A stretch of DNA of 64,000 bases, taken from the NCBI RefSeq assembly GCF_003751225.1, contig NZ_RJKE01000001.1, forward strand, positions 8,494,001 to 8,558,000, given 5' to 3'. This DNA is from Actinocorallia herbida. Its GTDB lineage: Bacteria > Actinomycetota > Actinomycetes > Streptosporangiales > Streptosporangiaceae. Of the stretch, positions 9,065 through 17,646 are shown piece by piece (positions within the stretch are counted from its first letter, which is position 1; each line of letters opens with the position of its first letter). Below the pieces are notes generated by a model. The model saw only the letters and a list, made by a program, of their open reading frames with translations, searched no databases and was not told the DNA's origin. The translations under genes were made by a program, and so were the position numbers.

Positions 9065-10342
9065 ATGGACGTCATCGACGTGATCGTCACCAAGCGGGAC
9101 GGTGGGGAGCTCAGTACGGCACAGATCGACTGGGTGATCGAGAACTACACGTCCGGTGCGGTGGCCGACGAGCAGATGTCCGCGCTGAACATGGCGATCC
9201 TGCTCAACGGAATGGACCGGCGGGAGATCTCCGACTGGACGAAGGCCATGATCCGCAGCGGCGAGCGGATGGACTGGAGCGCGCTCGACCGGCCGACGAC
9301 CGACAAGCACTCCACCGGCGGGGTCGGCGACAAGATCACCCTCCCGCTCTCCCCCGCGGTGGCCGCGTGCGGCGGCGCGGTGCCGCAGCTGTCCGGCCGG
9401 GGCCTCGGCCACACCGGCGGCACCCTCGACAAACTGGAGTCCATCCCCGGCTGGCGGGCCAGGCTGTCCAACGCCGAGATGCTCGCCGTGCTGCGCGAGG
9501 CCGGGTCCGTCATCTGCGCCGCGGGCGAGGGCCTGGCGCCCGCCGACCGGAAGCTGTACGCGCTGCGCGACGTCACCGGAACCGTCGAGTCCATCCCGCT
9601 CATCGCCTCGTCGATCATGTCCAAGAAGATCGCCGAGGGGACGTCCGCGCTGGTCCTGGACGTCAAGACCGGATCCGGCGCGTTCATGAAGACCCCTGAG
9701 AGGGCACGCGAGCTGGCCAGGACCATGGTCGAGCTCGGCCATGACGCCGGGGTCGACACCGTCGCGCTGCTCACCGCGATGGACCGGCCGCTCGGCCGCA
9801 CCGCGGGCAACGCCCTCGAGGTCGCCGAGTCCCTGGAGGTGCTCGCCGGGGGCGGGCCCGCCGACATCGTCGAGCTGACCGTCGCGCTCGGCCGCGAGAT
9901 GCTCGCCGCCGCCGGGATCTACGGCAAGGACCCCGCCGACGCCCTGCGCGACGGCACGGCCATGGACCACTGGCGGCGCATGATCATCGCGCAGGGCGGC
10001 GACCCCGACGCGCCCCTGCCCGTCGCGCGCGAGACGCACACCGTCACCGCCCCCGCCTCCGGCGTCCTCACCCGGCTCGACGCCCTCGCCGTCGGCGTCG
10101 CCGCGTGGCGGCTCGGCGCGGGCCGGGCGCGCAAGGAGGACCCGGTCAGCGCGGGCGCCGGCATCACCTGGCACGCGGTGCCCGGCGACCGCGTCGAAGC
10201 GGGACGGCCCCTGTTCACCCTGCACGCGGACGAGCCCGTGCGCTTCGAGCGCGCCCTCCAGGCGCTGGAGGACGCCTGTGAGATCGTGCCGGACGGCGTG
10301 CCGCGGCTGCTGCCGCTGATCATCGAGAGGATCGTGCCGTGA
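9065..10342 (+). CDS. deoA: Thymidine phosphorylase
   Basis: This 425-residue protein belongs to the nucleoside phosphorylase family II. It would cleave thymidine/deoxyuridine with phosphate to the base and deoxyribose-1-phosphate. The family signature is present: [23 protein letters not shown] (phosphate loop), then [20 protein letters not shown], and the [21 protein letters not shown] stretch with catalytic lysines. The helical N-terminal domain and a C-terminal PYNP domain (about 345-425) are both there. The ATG is preceded by GGAGGGGGAC at good spacing. The adjacent gene add begins inside its stop codon (GTGA overlap), so the two are translationally coupled. Pyrimidine-nucleoside phosphorylase with wider specificity cannot be excluded. 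Confidence 0.93.
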   Translation: MDVIDVIVTKRDGGELSTAQIDWVIENYTSGAVADEQMSALNMAILLNGMDRREISDWTKAMIRSGERMDWSALDRPTTDKHSTGGVGDKITLPLSPAVAACGGAVPQLSGRGLGHTGGTLDKLESIPGWRARLSNAEMLAVLREAGSVICAAGEGLAPADRKLYALRDVTGTVESIPLIASSIMSKKIAEGTSALVLDVKTGSGAFMKTPERARELARTMVELGHDAGVDTVALLTAMDRPLGRTAGNALEVAESLEVLAGGGPADIVELTVALGREMLAAAGIYGKDPADALRDGTAMDHWRRMIIAQGGDPDAPLPVARETHTVTAPASGVLTRLDALAVGVAAWRLGAGRARKEDPVSAGAGITWHAVPGDRVEAGRPLFTLHADEPVRFERALQALEDACEIVPDGVPRLLPLIIERIVP

Positions 10343-11421
10343 CGAGTGCGACCACCACAGTGCTGCCGACGCTCGCGGAGATCCGCCGCGTCCCCAAGGT
10401 GCTGCTGCACGACCACCTGGACGGCGGCCTGCGGCCCGCGACGATCATCGAACTCGCGGAGCGGTACGGCTACACCGGCCTGCCGGAACGCGATCCCGAG
10501 GCGTTGCGCGCCTGGTTCCGCGCCTCCGCCGACAGCGGCTCCCTGGAGCGCTACCTGGAGACGTTCTCGCACACCGTCGCGGTGATGCAGACCGCCGACG
10601 CCCTCCACCGGGTCGCCTACGAGTGCGCCGAAGACCTCGCGGCCGACGGGATCGTCTACGCCGAGGTCCGTTACGCACCGGAGCAGCATCTCGTCGGCGG
10701 ACTGTCGCTGGACGAGGTCGTCGAGGCCGTCAGCGCGGGCTTCGCCGAAGGGGAGCGCGACCACGGCATCAAGATGCGGTCCCTGCTCACCGCGATGCGG
10801 CACCAGGCGCGCAGCCGGGAGATCGCCGAACTCGCCGTGCGGTACCGCGACCGGGGCGTGGCCGGGTTCGACATCGCCGGGGCCGAGGCGGGCAACCCGC
10901 CGACCCGGCACCTCGACGCGTTCGAGTACCTCCAGCGGGAGAACGCGCACTTCACGATCCACGCCGGGGAGGCGTTCGGCCTCCCGTCGATCTGGCAGGC
11001 GATCCAGTGGTGCGGGGCGGACCGGCTGGGCCACGGCGTCCGGATCATCGACGACATCGTGCGGGTCGGGGAGGGCGCCGAACTGGGGCGGCTCGCCCAC
11101 TACGTCCGGGACAAGCGGATTCCGCTGGAGATGTGCCCGACGTCGAATCTCCAGACCGGGGCCGCCGCGTCACTCGCCGAGCACCCGATCGGACTGCTCA
11201 CCCGGCTCCGTTTTCGAGTGACGGTGAACACAGACAACCGTTTGATGAGCGGGACGACCCTCTCAGAGGAATTCCGCAAGCTCAGCGAGGCCTTCGGCTA
11301 CGGTTGGGAGGATCTGCGGTGGTTCACGCTTAACGCTGTGAAATCCGCGTTCATCGACTTCGACGGCCGGTTGGAGATCATCAACGGGATCGTCAAGCCC
11401 GGTTATCCCGACTTGCGCTAG
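10339..11421 (+). CDS. add: Adenosine deaminase
   Basis: This 360-residue TIM-barrel metal hydrolase converts adenosine/deoxyadenosine to inosine/deoxyinosine. Zinc ligands and catalytic residues are in place: [10 protein letters not shown] at the N-terminus, [11 protein letters not shown] (zinc His plus catalytic Glu), LGHGVR (His) and [17 protein letters not shown] (catalytic Asp). These features separate it from AMP deaminases and adenine deaminases. The GTG start overlaps the deoA stop by 4 bp, and the short intergene after it carries an iron-box-like palindrome that includes its TAG stop. It completes a purine/pyrimidine nucleoside salvage unit with the divergent importer. Confidence 0.95.
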   Translation: MTSATTTVLPTLAEIRRVPKVLLHDHLDGGLRPATIIELAERYGYTGLPERDPEALRAWFRASADSGSLERYLETFSHTVAVMQTADALHRVAYECAEDLAADGIVYAEVRYAPEQHLVGGLSLDEVVEAVSAGFAEGERDHGIKMRSLLTAMRHQARSREIAELAVRYRDRGVAGFDIAGAEAGNPPTRHLDAFEYLQRENAHFTIHAGEAFGLPSIWQAIQWCGADRLGHGVRIIDDIVRVGEGAELGRLAHYVRDKRIPLEMCPTSNLQTGAAASLAEHPIGLLTRLRFRVTVNTDNRLMSGTTLSEEFRKLSEAFGYGWEDLRWFTLNAVKSAFIDFDGRLEIINGIVKPGYPDLR

Positions 11422-11436
11422 GTTAGGCCGACCTAG
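11418..11436 (+). promoter_or_regulatory. Iron-box-like palindrome (DtxR/IdeR/DmdR type)
   Basis: CTAGGTTAGGCCGACCTAG matches the 19-bp actinobacterial iron box TTAGGTTAGGCTCACCTAA (DmdR1/IdeR type, recalled from the literature) at 15 of 19 positions, with 6-bp perfect outer arms. It begins at the stop codon of add and lies 32 nt before the start of the pseudokinase gene, where a repressor site would act. Confidence 0.45.
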
Positions 11437-11468
11437 ATCGTGATGCGGCCTCCTGAGGTGAATCTCCG

Positions 11469-13922
11469 ATGCGACCCTTCGAACCCGGCGATCCTGGGCT
11501 CGTCGGCGGGCTCTGGCTGAGCGGACGGCTCGGCGCGGGCCCCCGCGGCGTCGTCTTCCTCGGCCGCCGGCAGGACGGCGGCGAGATCGCCGTCAAGCTC
11601 CTGCACGCGCACCTCACCGAGGACCCGGCGGTGTGGGAGGGCTTCCAGCGGGCCATGGAGACGCTCGTCTCCGTGGAGATCCCGCACACCGCCAAGGCCC
11701 GCGCCACGGGCCTGGTCGGCGCCCGCCCGTACCTGATGTCCGACTACGTCGAGGGCACGCCGCTGGCCGAGGCCGAACTGCCGCTGGGCGCGCCGGATCT
11801 GGAGCGGCTCGCCGCCGAGGTCGCCGCCGCGCTGGCCGGCCTGCACGCCCACGGCATCGCGCACGGCGCGCTCACCCCGGTCAACGTCTTCCTGACCGGC
11901 TCAGGCGCCGTCCTCACCGACTACGGGCTGACCCCCGCGGGCCCCACGGCCTTCGCCGACGACGTCCGCGCCTGGGCCGCTCTCGTGGCCTTCGCCGCGG
12001 GCTCCGCCGAGGCGCTCCCGCCCCGGCTGGCCGCCCAGGTCGAGTCCTGCGCGAGCGCCACGCCCCCGGCCGCCGCGGCCCTCCTGCACCCCCTCGCCGC
12101 GCCGCCCGCCCCGCCGTCGACCTTCGGCACCTCCCCCCTCACCGACCCCCTCGGGGCTTTCGCCCCGGACCCCGCCCAGCCCGCGGCCTTCGGCGCGGAG
12201 CCCGCGCAGCCCGCGGCCCCGTTCGCCGCCCAGCCCGCGGCCTTCGGCGCGGAGCCCGCGCAATCCTCGGCCCCGTTCGCCGCCCAGCCCGTGGTCCCCG
12301 GTACCGAGCCCGCACAGCCCGCGGCCCCCGCCGACCCCTACGCCGCCCGACCCGCGGTCTTCGACCCGAACGCCGCGCAGCCCGCGGCCTTCGCCGCGTC
12401 CGTCGGCGGCGACGCCGGGCAGACGCCCTTCGCCGCGCCCGTCGGCCCGGAGACCGTGCCCGCCGACCCGTACTCGGCCCAGCCCGCCGCGTTCGGCGCG
12501 CAGCCCGCGGCCTTCGGCGCGGACGCCCTGCCGCCCGCCGTGCCGGTGTCTCCGGAGGCCGGGGCGGCGCAGGACGTCCAGGGGCCGCCCTCACTGGTGA
12601 AGGCCGCCTCCGCGCCGAACCAGGGCCCGGCCCTCGACCCGCTGACGGCGCCGGCCGCCGCGGAGTGGCCCGCCGAACCCGTCGGACAGGGTCCGTCGCT
12701 CGTGAAGGAGACGCCGGAGCAGCCCGGCGGGATCGTCACGGCCGCGGCGCTGCTCGCGGAGGCCGCCGCGCCCCGTGAGCAGACCGCGCCCAGCGCCGAC
12801 GACCTCGCCGCCGCAGCGCGGTCCGCCCTGGAGGCCGCCGAGCAGCCGCAGGCCGAAGCCACCGCGGCCTTCGCGGCCGAGCCGCCGTCGAGCACGACGC
12901 AACCGCTGCCCGAGGCCGCCGCGACGACCGTCCAGCCCCTGCCCGAGGCGGCCGCGACCACGGTCCAGCCGCTGCCGGAAGCGGGCGCGACCACCGTGCA
13001 GCCGCTCCCCGCGGACCCGTTCGCCACCATCGCGGACCCCTTCGCGACGACCGCCGACCCCTTCGCGACCCGCGCCGAGCCGCAGGCCGCCACCGCGGCG
13101 TACGCGACGGTGAGCGACCCCGCCGCCTTCGCGGCCGACCCTGCGGCGGCCCCCGCGGACCCCGGTCAGGCCGCCTGGCACCAGCAGGCCGCGCCGCAGC
13201 AGCCGTGGGACGCGGGCCTGCTCGTCGCGGGCCCCGCGCCGCGCAGGAAGCGCCGCGGAGTGCTCGTCGCCGCCGCCGCCTCGGCCGCCGTGGTCGTCGC
13301 GCTCGCCGGGGCGGTCGTGCTGACCCGGATCGGCGACGACCCCGCCGACGCGACCGTCGCCAAGCCCGGCGTGCCCGGCGTCACCGCCTCGGTCACGCCG
13401 ACCGCCGCGCCGACCTCGGTGGCCCCGACCCTGGACTCCGCCGAGGAGACGAAGAACGGCGGGTCGCCCAAGCCCAAGCCGAAGCCCAAGCCGACCACGA
13501 AGCCCGCACCGCCGAAGCCCAAGACGAACCTCATCGCCAACGGCGGGTTCGAGAAGGGCTTCGGCAAGTGGCAGCCGCGCGCCGTGGCGTTCCTCGGCGC
13601 GAAGAAGTCCCACGCGGGCGGCAAGGCGGTCCTGCTCAAGCCGGGCCAGGGCTACGACGCCGCCGTCGAACTCGTCGTGACGGGCCTCAAGCCGAACACG
13701 ACCTACATCGTCGCCGGCTGGGTGACGGCCAACGGAGGCAAGACGTACGTCGGCGCCAAGGACTACGGCGGCGACCCCAGGGCGGGCAGCTCCGGCAACA
13801 AGGGCTGGACCCGGGTGAGCGCCACGTTCAAGACGGGTGACCAGACCACCGCCCGCCTGTACTGCTGGCGGGTGCTCCCGGGCACGGGAGCCTGCGACGA
13901 CATGGCGCTCTACCGGAAGTAG
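11469..13922 (+). CDS. Transmembrane pseudokinase with extracellular carbohydrate-binding-like domain
   Basis: This 817-residue protein has four parts. Residues 14-210 form a compact Ser/Thr kinase-like domain: glycine loop RLGAGPRGVVFLG, ATP-site Lys43 in IAVKLLH, and DYG at 151-153. The catalytic loop, however, is HGALTPVN (132-139), so the HRD Asp is Ala134 and the following Lys is Thr. The activation segment is almost absent. Residues 210-590 are Ala/Pro-rich with tandem repeats. A basic stretch then precedes a single membrane helix (about 596-618). Outside the cell a PKPKPK linker leads to a domain (about 690-817) opening with NLIANGGFEKGFGKW, like CBM4/9-type jelly rolls. I infer a catalytically dead receptor sensing a cell-wall or external glycan. 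GAGGTGA precedes the ATG. Confidence 0.75.
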   Translation: MRPFEPGDPGLVGGLWLSGRLGAGPRGVVFLGRRQDGGEIAVKLLHAHLTEDPAVWEGFQRAMETLVSVEIPHTAKARATGLVGARPYLMSDYVEGTPLAEAELPLGAPDLERLAAEVAAALAGLHAHGIAHGALTPVNVFLTGSGAVLTDYGLTPAGPTAFADDVRAWAALVAFAAGSAEALPPRLAAQVESCASATPPAAAALLHPLAAPPAPPSTFGTSPLTDPLGAFAPDPAQPAAFGAEPAQPAAPFAAQPAAFGAEPAQSSAPFAAQPVVPGTEPAQPAAPADPYAARPAVFDPNAAQPAAFAASVGGDAGQTPFAAPVGPETVPADPYSAQPAAFGAQPAAFGADALPPAVPVSPEAGAAQDVQGPPSLVKAASAPNQGPALDPLTAPAAAEWPAEPVGQGPSLVKETPEQPGGIVTAAALLAEAAAPREQTAPSADDLAAAARSALEAAEQPQAEATAAFAAEPPSSTTQPLPEAAATTVQPLPEAAATTVQPLPEAGATTVQPLPADPFATIADPFATTADPFATRAEPQAATAAYATVSDPAAFAADPAAAPADPGQAAWHQQAAPQQPWDAGLLVAGPAPRRKRRGVLVAAAASAAVVVALAGAVVLTRIGDDPADATVAKPGVPGVTASVTPTAAPTSVAPTLDSAEETKNGGSPKPKPKPKPTTKPAPPKPKTNLIANGGFEKGFGKWQPRAVAFLGAKKSHAGGKAVLLKPGQGYDAAVELVVTGLKPNTTYIVAGWVTANGGKTYVGAKDYGGDPRAGSSGNKGWTRVSATFKTGDQTTARLYCWRVLPGTGACDDMALYRK
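12174..12335 (+). repeat. Three tandem 54-bp coding repeats
   Basis: Units at 12174, 12228 and 12282 encode 18-residue repeats of the form AQPAAFGAEPAQPAAPFA inside the pseudokinase linker. Units 1 and 2 are nearly identical; the third is diverged. They are likely to vary in copy number between strains. Confidence 0.8.
12894..13073 (+). repeat. Coding repeats TTVQPLPEAAA and ADPFATx
   Basis: About four copies of an 11-residue unit (12894-13010, first copy one residue short, last truncated) are followed directly by three 7-residue ADPFAT units (13011-13073). All are in frame in the disordered cytosolic linker, just before the membrane helix. Confidence 0.8.
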
Positions 13923-13944
13923 CGCCGCCCCCGAGGGGCGGCGC
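13922..13944. terminator. Stem-loop between convergent genes
   Basis: GCGCCGCCCC pairs perfectly with GGGGCGGCGC around a 3-nt loop. It starts within the stop codon of the pseudokinase gene and ends 7 nt before the stop of the minus-strand amidohydrolase, so it can serve both. Confidence 0.65.
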
Positions 13945-13950
13945 GGGCGA

Positions 13951-15231
13951 TCACGCCCCGGCCGACTCCAGGTCGTCGGGGACGGTGGCGCGCGGCACGT
14001 CGCACAGCGCCGTCAGCACCGTGGAGACGAGGATGCGCACCCCGACCGGGATACAGCCCTCGTCGACGTCGAAGTCACCGCGGTGCAGGTCGTACTCGGG
14101 CATACCGGGTGTGCGGACACCGAGCCGCCCGTACGCGCCGGGCACCGCCTCGACGTAGTAGCCGAAGTCGTCGCCGCCGAGGCTCTGCGGGGCGGTGACC
14201 ACCTTGTCGTGGCCGAGCACCGCCGAGCCCGCGTCCCGGAACATCTGGACGCTGGCCGAGTCGTTGACGGTCGGCGGGACGCCGCGCACGTACTCCAGCG
14301 ACGCCTCGACGTCATAGGCGCCGGCGACGGAGTCGAGCAGCGACCGCATGAGGTCGGGGGCGCGGTGCCAGGCCTCGTCGTCGAGGCAGCGGACGGTGCC
14401 CTCGGCCAGGCCCTGGTCGGGGATGGCGTTGGCGACCGAGCCCGCGTTCATCCGGCCCCACACGAGGCTGAGGCTGGAGCGCGGGTCCACCCGGCGCGAG
14501 AGCGCGGCGGGCAGCTCCGTGACGATCTTGGCGAGCGCGTACACGAGGTCCGCGGTCAGATGCGGCCGGGCGGTGTGCCCGCCGGGGCCGGTGACCTTGA
14601 CGAACACCTTGTCGCAGGCCGCGGTGATCGGGCCGGGCCGCACCCCGAGTTCGCCCACCTCGAACCTCGGCTCGCAGTGCAGGCCGAAGATCCGGTCCAC
14701 CCCGACGAGCCCGCCCGCGGCGATCACGTCGAGCGCCCCGCCCGGGTTCTCCTCGGCGGGCTGGAACAGCAGCCGCACCCGGCCGGGCAGCAGACCCTTC
14801 GCGGCCTGCTCGGCGAGGAACAGCCCCGCGCCGAGCACGACGGTGGTGTGCACGTCGTGGCCGCAGGCGTGGCTGATGCCGGGCACGGTGGACGCGTAGG
14901 AGACGTCCTTCTCATCGGGCAGGGGCAGCGCGTCGATGTCGGCGCGCAGCGCGATCGTGGGGCCGTCGGCGGGGCCGATGTCGCAGATCACGCCGGTGCC
15001 CTTGGGCAGGACGCGGGGTTCGAGACCCGCCTCCTTGAGCTGCTCGACGAGGCGGGCCGTGGTGCGGTACTCGGTGAATCCGAGTTCGGGGTGCATGTGC
15101 AGGTCGCGGCGGAAGCCGACTAGGGCGTCGGCGTGCCGGTCGAGGAAGACCTCCAGGTGACCGCTCAGGTCGGTGGCTTCGGTGACCGGGCGTTCCAGGG
15201 ACGGGATCACCCCTGGATGAAGCTGCGTCAT
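13951..15231 (-). CDS. M20 family metallo-amidohydrolase
   Basis: This 426-residue member of the M20D group (IAA-amino acid hydrolase/hippurate hydrolase-like) has the metal-binding motifs: HMHPELGFTEYRT near the N-terminus, SHACGHDVHTTVVLGAG, FQPAEENPGGA with the catalytic Glu, and GGDDFGYY near the C-terminus. A lid/dimerisation domain begins about KVFVKVTGPGGHTARPH. The enzyme should hydrolyse an N-acyl amino acid or similar amide in the cytosol; the true substrate is not predictable. The ATG at 15231 (MTQLHPG) is preceded by GAGGGGGAG. Upstream in-frame starts would run into the neighbouring ligase gene, so I used the shorter form. Confidence 0.85.
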   Translation of the reverse strand: MTQLHPGVIPSLERPVTEATDLSGHLEVFLDRHADALVGFRRDLHMHPELGFTEYRTTARLVEQLKEAGLEPRVLPKGTGVICDIGPADGPTIALRADIDALPLPDEKDVSYASTVPGISHACGHDVHTTVVLGAGLFLAEQAAKGLLPGRVRLLFQPAEENPGGALDVIAAGGLVGVDRIFGLHCEPRFEVGELGVRPGPITAACDKVFVKVTGPGGHTARPHLTADLVYALAKIVTELPAALSRRVDPRSSLSLVWGRMNAGSVANAIPDQGLAEGTVRCLDDEAWHRAPDLMRSLLDSVAGAYDVEASLEYVRGVPPTVNDSASVQMFRDAGSAVLGHDKVVTAPQSLGGDDFGYYVEAVPGAYGRLGVRTPGMPEYDLHRGDFDVDEGCIPVGVRILVSTVLTALCDVPRATVPDDLESAGA

Positions 15232-15292
15232 GTGCTCCCCCTCAGGCATGACGGAGTCGACGGAGTCGGCGTCGGGCCCGGAGGGCGTATCG

Positions 15293-16459
15293 TCAGGTCG
15301 TCCCTGCATGGACGACCTCCCGAGGCCCGACGAACCTGTTCTCGTCGAACTCCATGATCGTGGCTGTCACGACGTCCTCCAGGCTGCCGCCCTCGTCGCG
15401 GATCGCGCGCTGGCGCTCGTAGGAGGCGCCGTGTTCGAGGACATCGCCGACCACCTTCAGCTGCTCGGTGCACCCGAGGCGGTCTGCCACGGGAGCCAGC
15501 TCTGAGGCGAGTTCGTAGAGGTCGTCACGTAGCGGCGCGGTACGTCCGTAGTCATCGGTGATGATGATGGCGTCGAGCCCGTATCGGGTCGCTCGCCATT
15601 TATTATCACGGACAACCCAGGCCGCCGGGCGCGGAAGCGCATATCCGCGATCGATTTGCTGCTCGAAAAGCGTGACGAGGGCCTGGCAGAGCGCTGTGAC
15701 CATCCCTACCTCCCGCATTGTCGGGATTCCATCGAACATGCGGATCTCCACAGTGCCGAAGTCGGGATGCGGCCGGATATCCCACCAGACTTCCTTGATC
15801 GACCGAATCGTCCCGGCCCTGAGCAGGGTGTCCATGTAACCCTCGAACTCCGGCCAGTCACTCAGCGAATGCGGCGGACCCGCGGTCGGGAGGTCGCCGA
15901 AGATGATCGAGCGGGCGGAGGCGAGGCCCGTGTCGTCGGCGTTCCAGAACGGGCTAGATGCGGTCAACGCCAGAAAATGCGGTAGGTACCTGGACAAAGC
16001 ATTGATGATCGGGATCGCCTTGTCCTGATCGGTCACCCCGACGTGCACATGCACGCCGAACGTCTGGATCCGGCGCACCAGCCACTGCATCTCCTCGACG
16101 AGCTCGTGGTAGCGCGCGACCGGGGCCATCACCGCGTCCCGCCAGTCGCTGATCGCATGACTCCCGGTGCAGGCCAGCTCGATCCCCCGCGGCTTGGCCG
16201 CGTCCCGCAGCCGCCCGATGGTCCGCCCGAGGTCCGCGGTGATCTCCTGCACCGTGAAGCACGGATCGGTGACCACCTCCACCGTCGACTCCATCAGCTC
16301 GTGCCTGAGCTTCGTGAACTTCCCTTCACTCAGCTCCGGCACATCCCCCAGCAACTCCCCCGCGTCCTGCCGCAGAAGCCGCGACTCGCCGTCGACGAGC
16401 TGTAGCTCCCACTCCACACCCAACGTTGCCCCCCGCGAGGGATTAAACCGAATGCCCAC
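15293..16459 (-). CDS. YbdK-type carboxylate-amine ligase / glutamate-cysteine ligase 2 family
   Basis: This 388-residue member of the GCS2 family shows LGVEWELQLVD (ATP/metal site) at the N-terminus, FGVHVHVGV, NADDTGLASARSIIFGDLPTAGPP and VEIRMFDG. It is close in length to E. coli YbdK (372), which has only weak gamma-glutamylcysteine ligase activity. Actinomycetes make mycothiol rather than glutathione, so the physiological acceptor amine is unknown. The GTG start at 16459 follows GGAGGAG at four bases and places the conserved GVEWELQ at the usual distance. The M20 hydrolase follows 61 bp downstream on the same strand, which may indicate a linked amide synthesis/hydrolysis pair. Confidence 0.8.
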   Translation of the reverse strand: MGIRFNPSRGATLGVEWELQLVDGESRLLRQDAGELLGDVPELSEGKFTKLRHELMESTVEVVTDPCFTVQEITADLGRTIGRLRDAAKPRGIELACTGSHAISDWRDAVMAPVARYHELVEEMQWLVRRIQTFGVHVHVGVTDQDKAIPIINALSRYLPHFLALTASSPFWNADDTGLASARSIIFGDLPTAGPPHSLSDWPEFEGYMDTLLRAGTIRSIKEVWWDIRPHPDFGTVEIRMFDGIPTMREVGMVTALCQALVTLFEQQIDRGYALPRPAAWVVRDNKWRATRYGLDAIIITDDYGRTAPLRDDLYELASELAPVADRLGCTEQLKVVGDVLEHGASYERQRAIRDEGGSLEDVVTATIMEFDENRFVGPREVVHAGTT

Positions 16460-16587
16460 GACTCCTCCAGATCTCAACCACAAGAGCCGGAAAGCCCGAC
16501 CCATCCCCACGATCTGCCCACTATCCCCCCGTCCCTACCCGCCCCCCGGGCGAGACGACCCTCACCGCCCTCCGCCCCCGAAAAGGC

Positions 16588-16625
16588 GTCGATCACCACT
16601 CCGACGGCGCGGCGCGGTGATCGAC
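16588..16625 (-). terminator. Inverted repeat after meaB
   Basis: GTCGATCACC and GGTGATCGAC pair perfectly over 10 bp with an 18-nt G+C-rich loop. The repeat lies 9 nt beyond the meaB stop and ahead of the ligase gene on the same strand, probably terminating the mutAB-meaB transcript. Confidence 0.5.
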
Positions 16626-16633
16626 AGGAGTCT

Positions 16634-17632
16634 TCAGCGGTCTTCGGGTTCCTCAGTGGTTCCGGGGGTGGTGAAGGCTTGGAGGAGGAGGTCGGCGGCG
16701 GTGGCGGGGGTGGTTTCGCCGGAGGCGACCTGGGCTTCGAGGGTGGGGGCGATGGCGCGGATGGAGGGGTGGGTGTGGAGAGCGTGGAGGAGGCGGTCCT
16801 CGACCATGGACCAGGTCCAGCGGACCTGCTGGGCGCGGCGGCGGCGGGCGAGTTCGCCGGACGCCTCCAGGTCCTCCTGGTGGGCGACGATCTGGTCCCA
16901 GACGTCGGCCAGGCCGGTGCCCTCCAGGGCGCTGCAGGTGAGGACGGGGACGACGCGGTCGTTGCCGCGGAGAAGGCGGAGGGCGCCCGCGAGTTCACGG
17001 GCCGCCTTCTTGGCCTCCAGCTCGTGGGGGCCGTCGGCCTTGTTGACGGCGATCACGTCGGCGAGTTCCAGGACGCCCTTCTTGATGCCCTGGAGCTGGT
17101 CGCCGGTCCGGGCGATGGTGAGGAAGAGGAACGAGTCGGTCATCTCCGCGACGGTCGTCTCGGACTGGCCGACCCCGACCGTCTCCACGAGGACGACGTC
17201 GTAGCCCGCCGCCTCCATGACGACCATCGCCTCACGGGTCGCCTTGGCCACCCCGCCGAGGGTGCCCGCCGTCGGCGACGGACGGATGAACGCCGCCGGA
17301 CTCGCCGAAAGCCGGACCATCCTCGTCTTGTCACCGAGGATCGAGCCGCCGTGCCGGGTGGACGAGGGGTCCACGGCCAGCACGGCGACCCGGTGGCCCC
17401 GGTCGATGAGGTGCATGCCGAGCGCGTCGATCGTGGTGGACTTGCCGACCCCGGGCACCCCGGTGATCCCGATGCGCCGGGCGTTCCCGGCGAACGGGGT
17501 CAGCTCGGCCAGCACGGCCTGGGCGAGCGCCCGGTGATCGGGCCGGGTGGACTCCACGAGCGTGATCGCGCGGGCGATCCACGCCCGGGAGCCCTCCCGG
17601 ACACCGGTCACGTAGTCCTTGACGTCAGGCAT
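16634..17632 (-). CDS. meaB: Methylmalonyl-CoA mutase-associated GTPase MeaB
   Basis: This 332-residue G3E-family P-loop GTPase chaperones adenosylcobalamin loading and protects methylmalonyl-CoA mutase. Motifs are GITGVPGVGKSTTIDAL (Walker A), AVDPSSTRHGGSILGDKTRM (switch/Mg site), VETVGVGQSE (Walker B region) and NKAD for guanine recognition. A C-terminal helical dimerisation arm follows. It lies 14 bp behind mutB on the same strand, the standard arrangement in actinobacteria, so the three genes probably form one transcript. Confidence 0.93.
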   Translation of the reverse strand: MPDVKDYVTGVREGSRAWIARAITLVESTRPDHRALAQAVLAELTPFAGNARRIGITGVPGVGKSTTIDALGMHLIDRGHRVAVLAVDPSSTRHGGSILGDKTRMVRLSASPAAFIRPSPTAGTLGGVAKATREAMVVMEAAGYDVVLVETVGVGQSETTVAEMTDSFLFLTIARTGDQLQGIKKGVLELADVIAVNKADGPHELEAKKAARELAGALRLLRGNDRVVPVLTCSALEGTGLADVWDQIVAHQEDLEASGELARRRRAQQVRWTWSMVEDRLLHALHTHPSIRAIAPTLEAQVASGETTPATAADLLLQAFTTPGTTEEPEDR

Positions 17633-17646
17633 TTCGCGAGGACCGA

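Noticed and set aside
12174-13073. Repeats as a possible CRISPR or mobile element
   Set aside because: They are in-frame coding repeats without spacers, all multiples of three bases, inside one intact gene.
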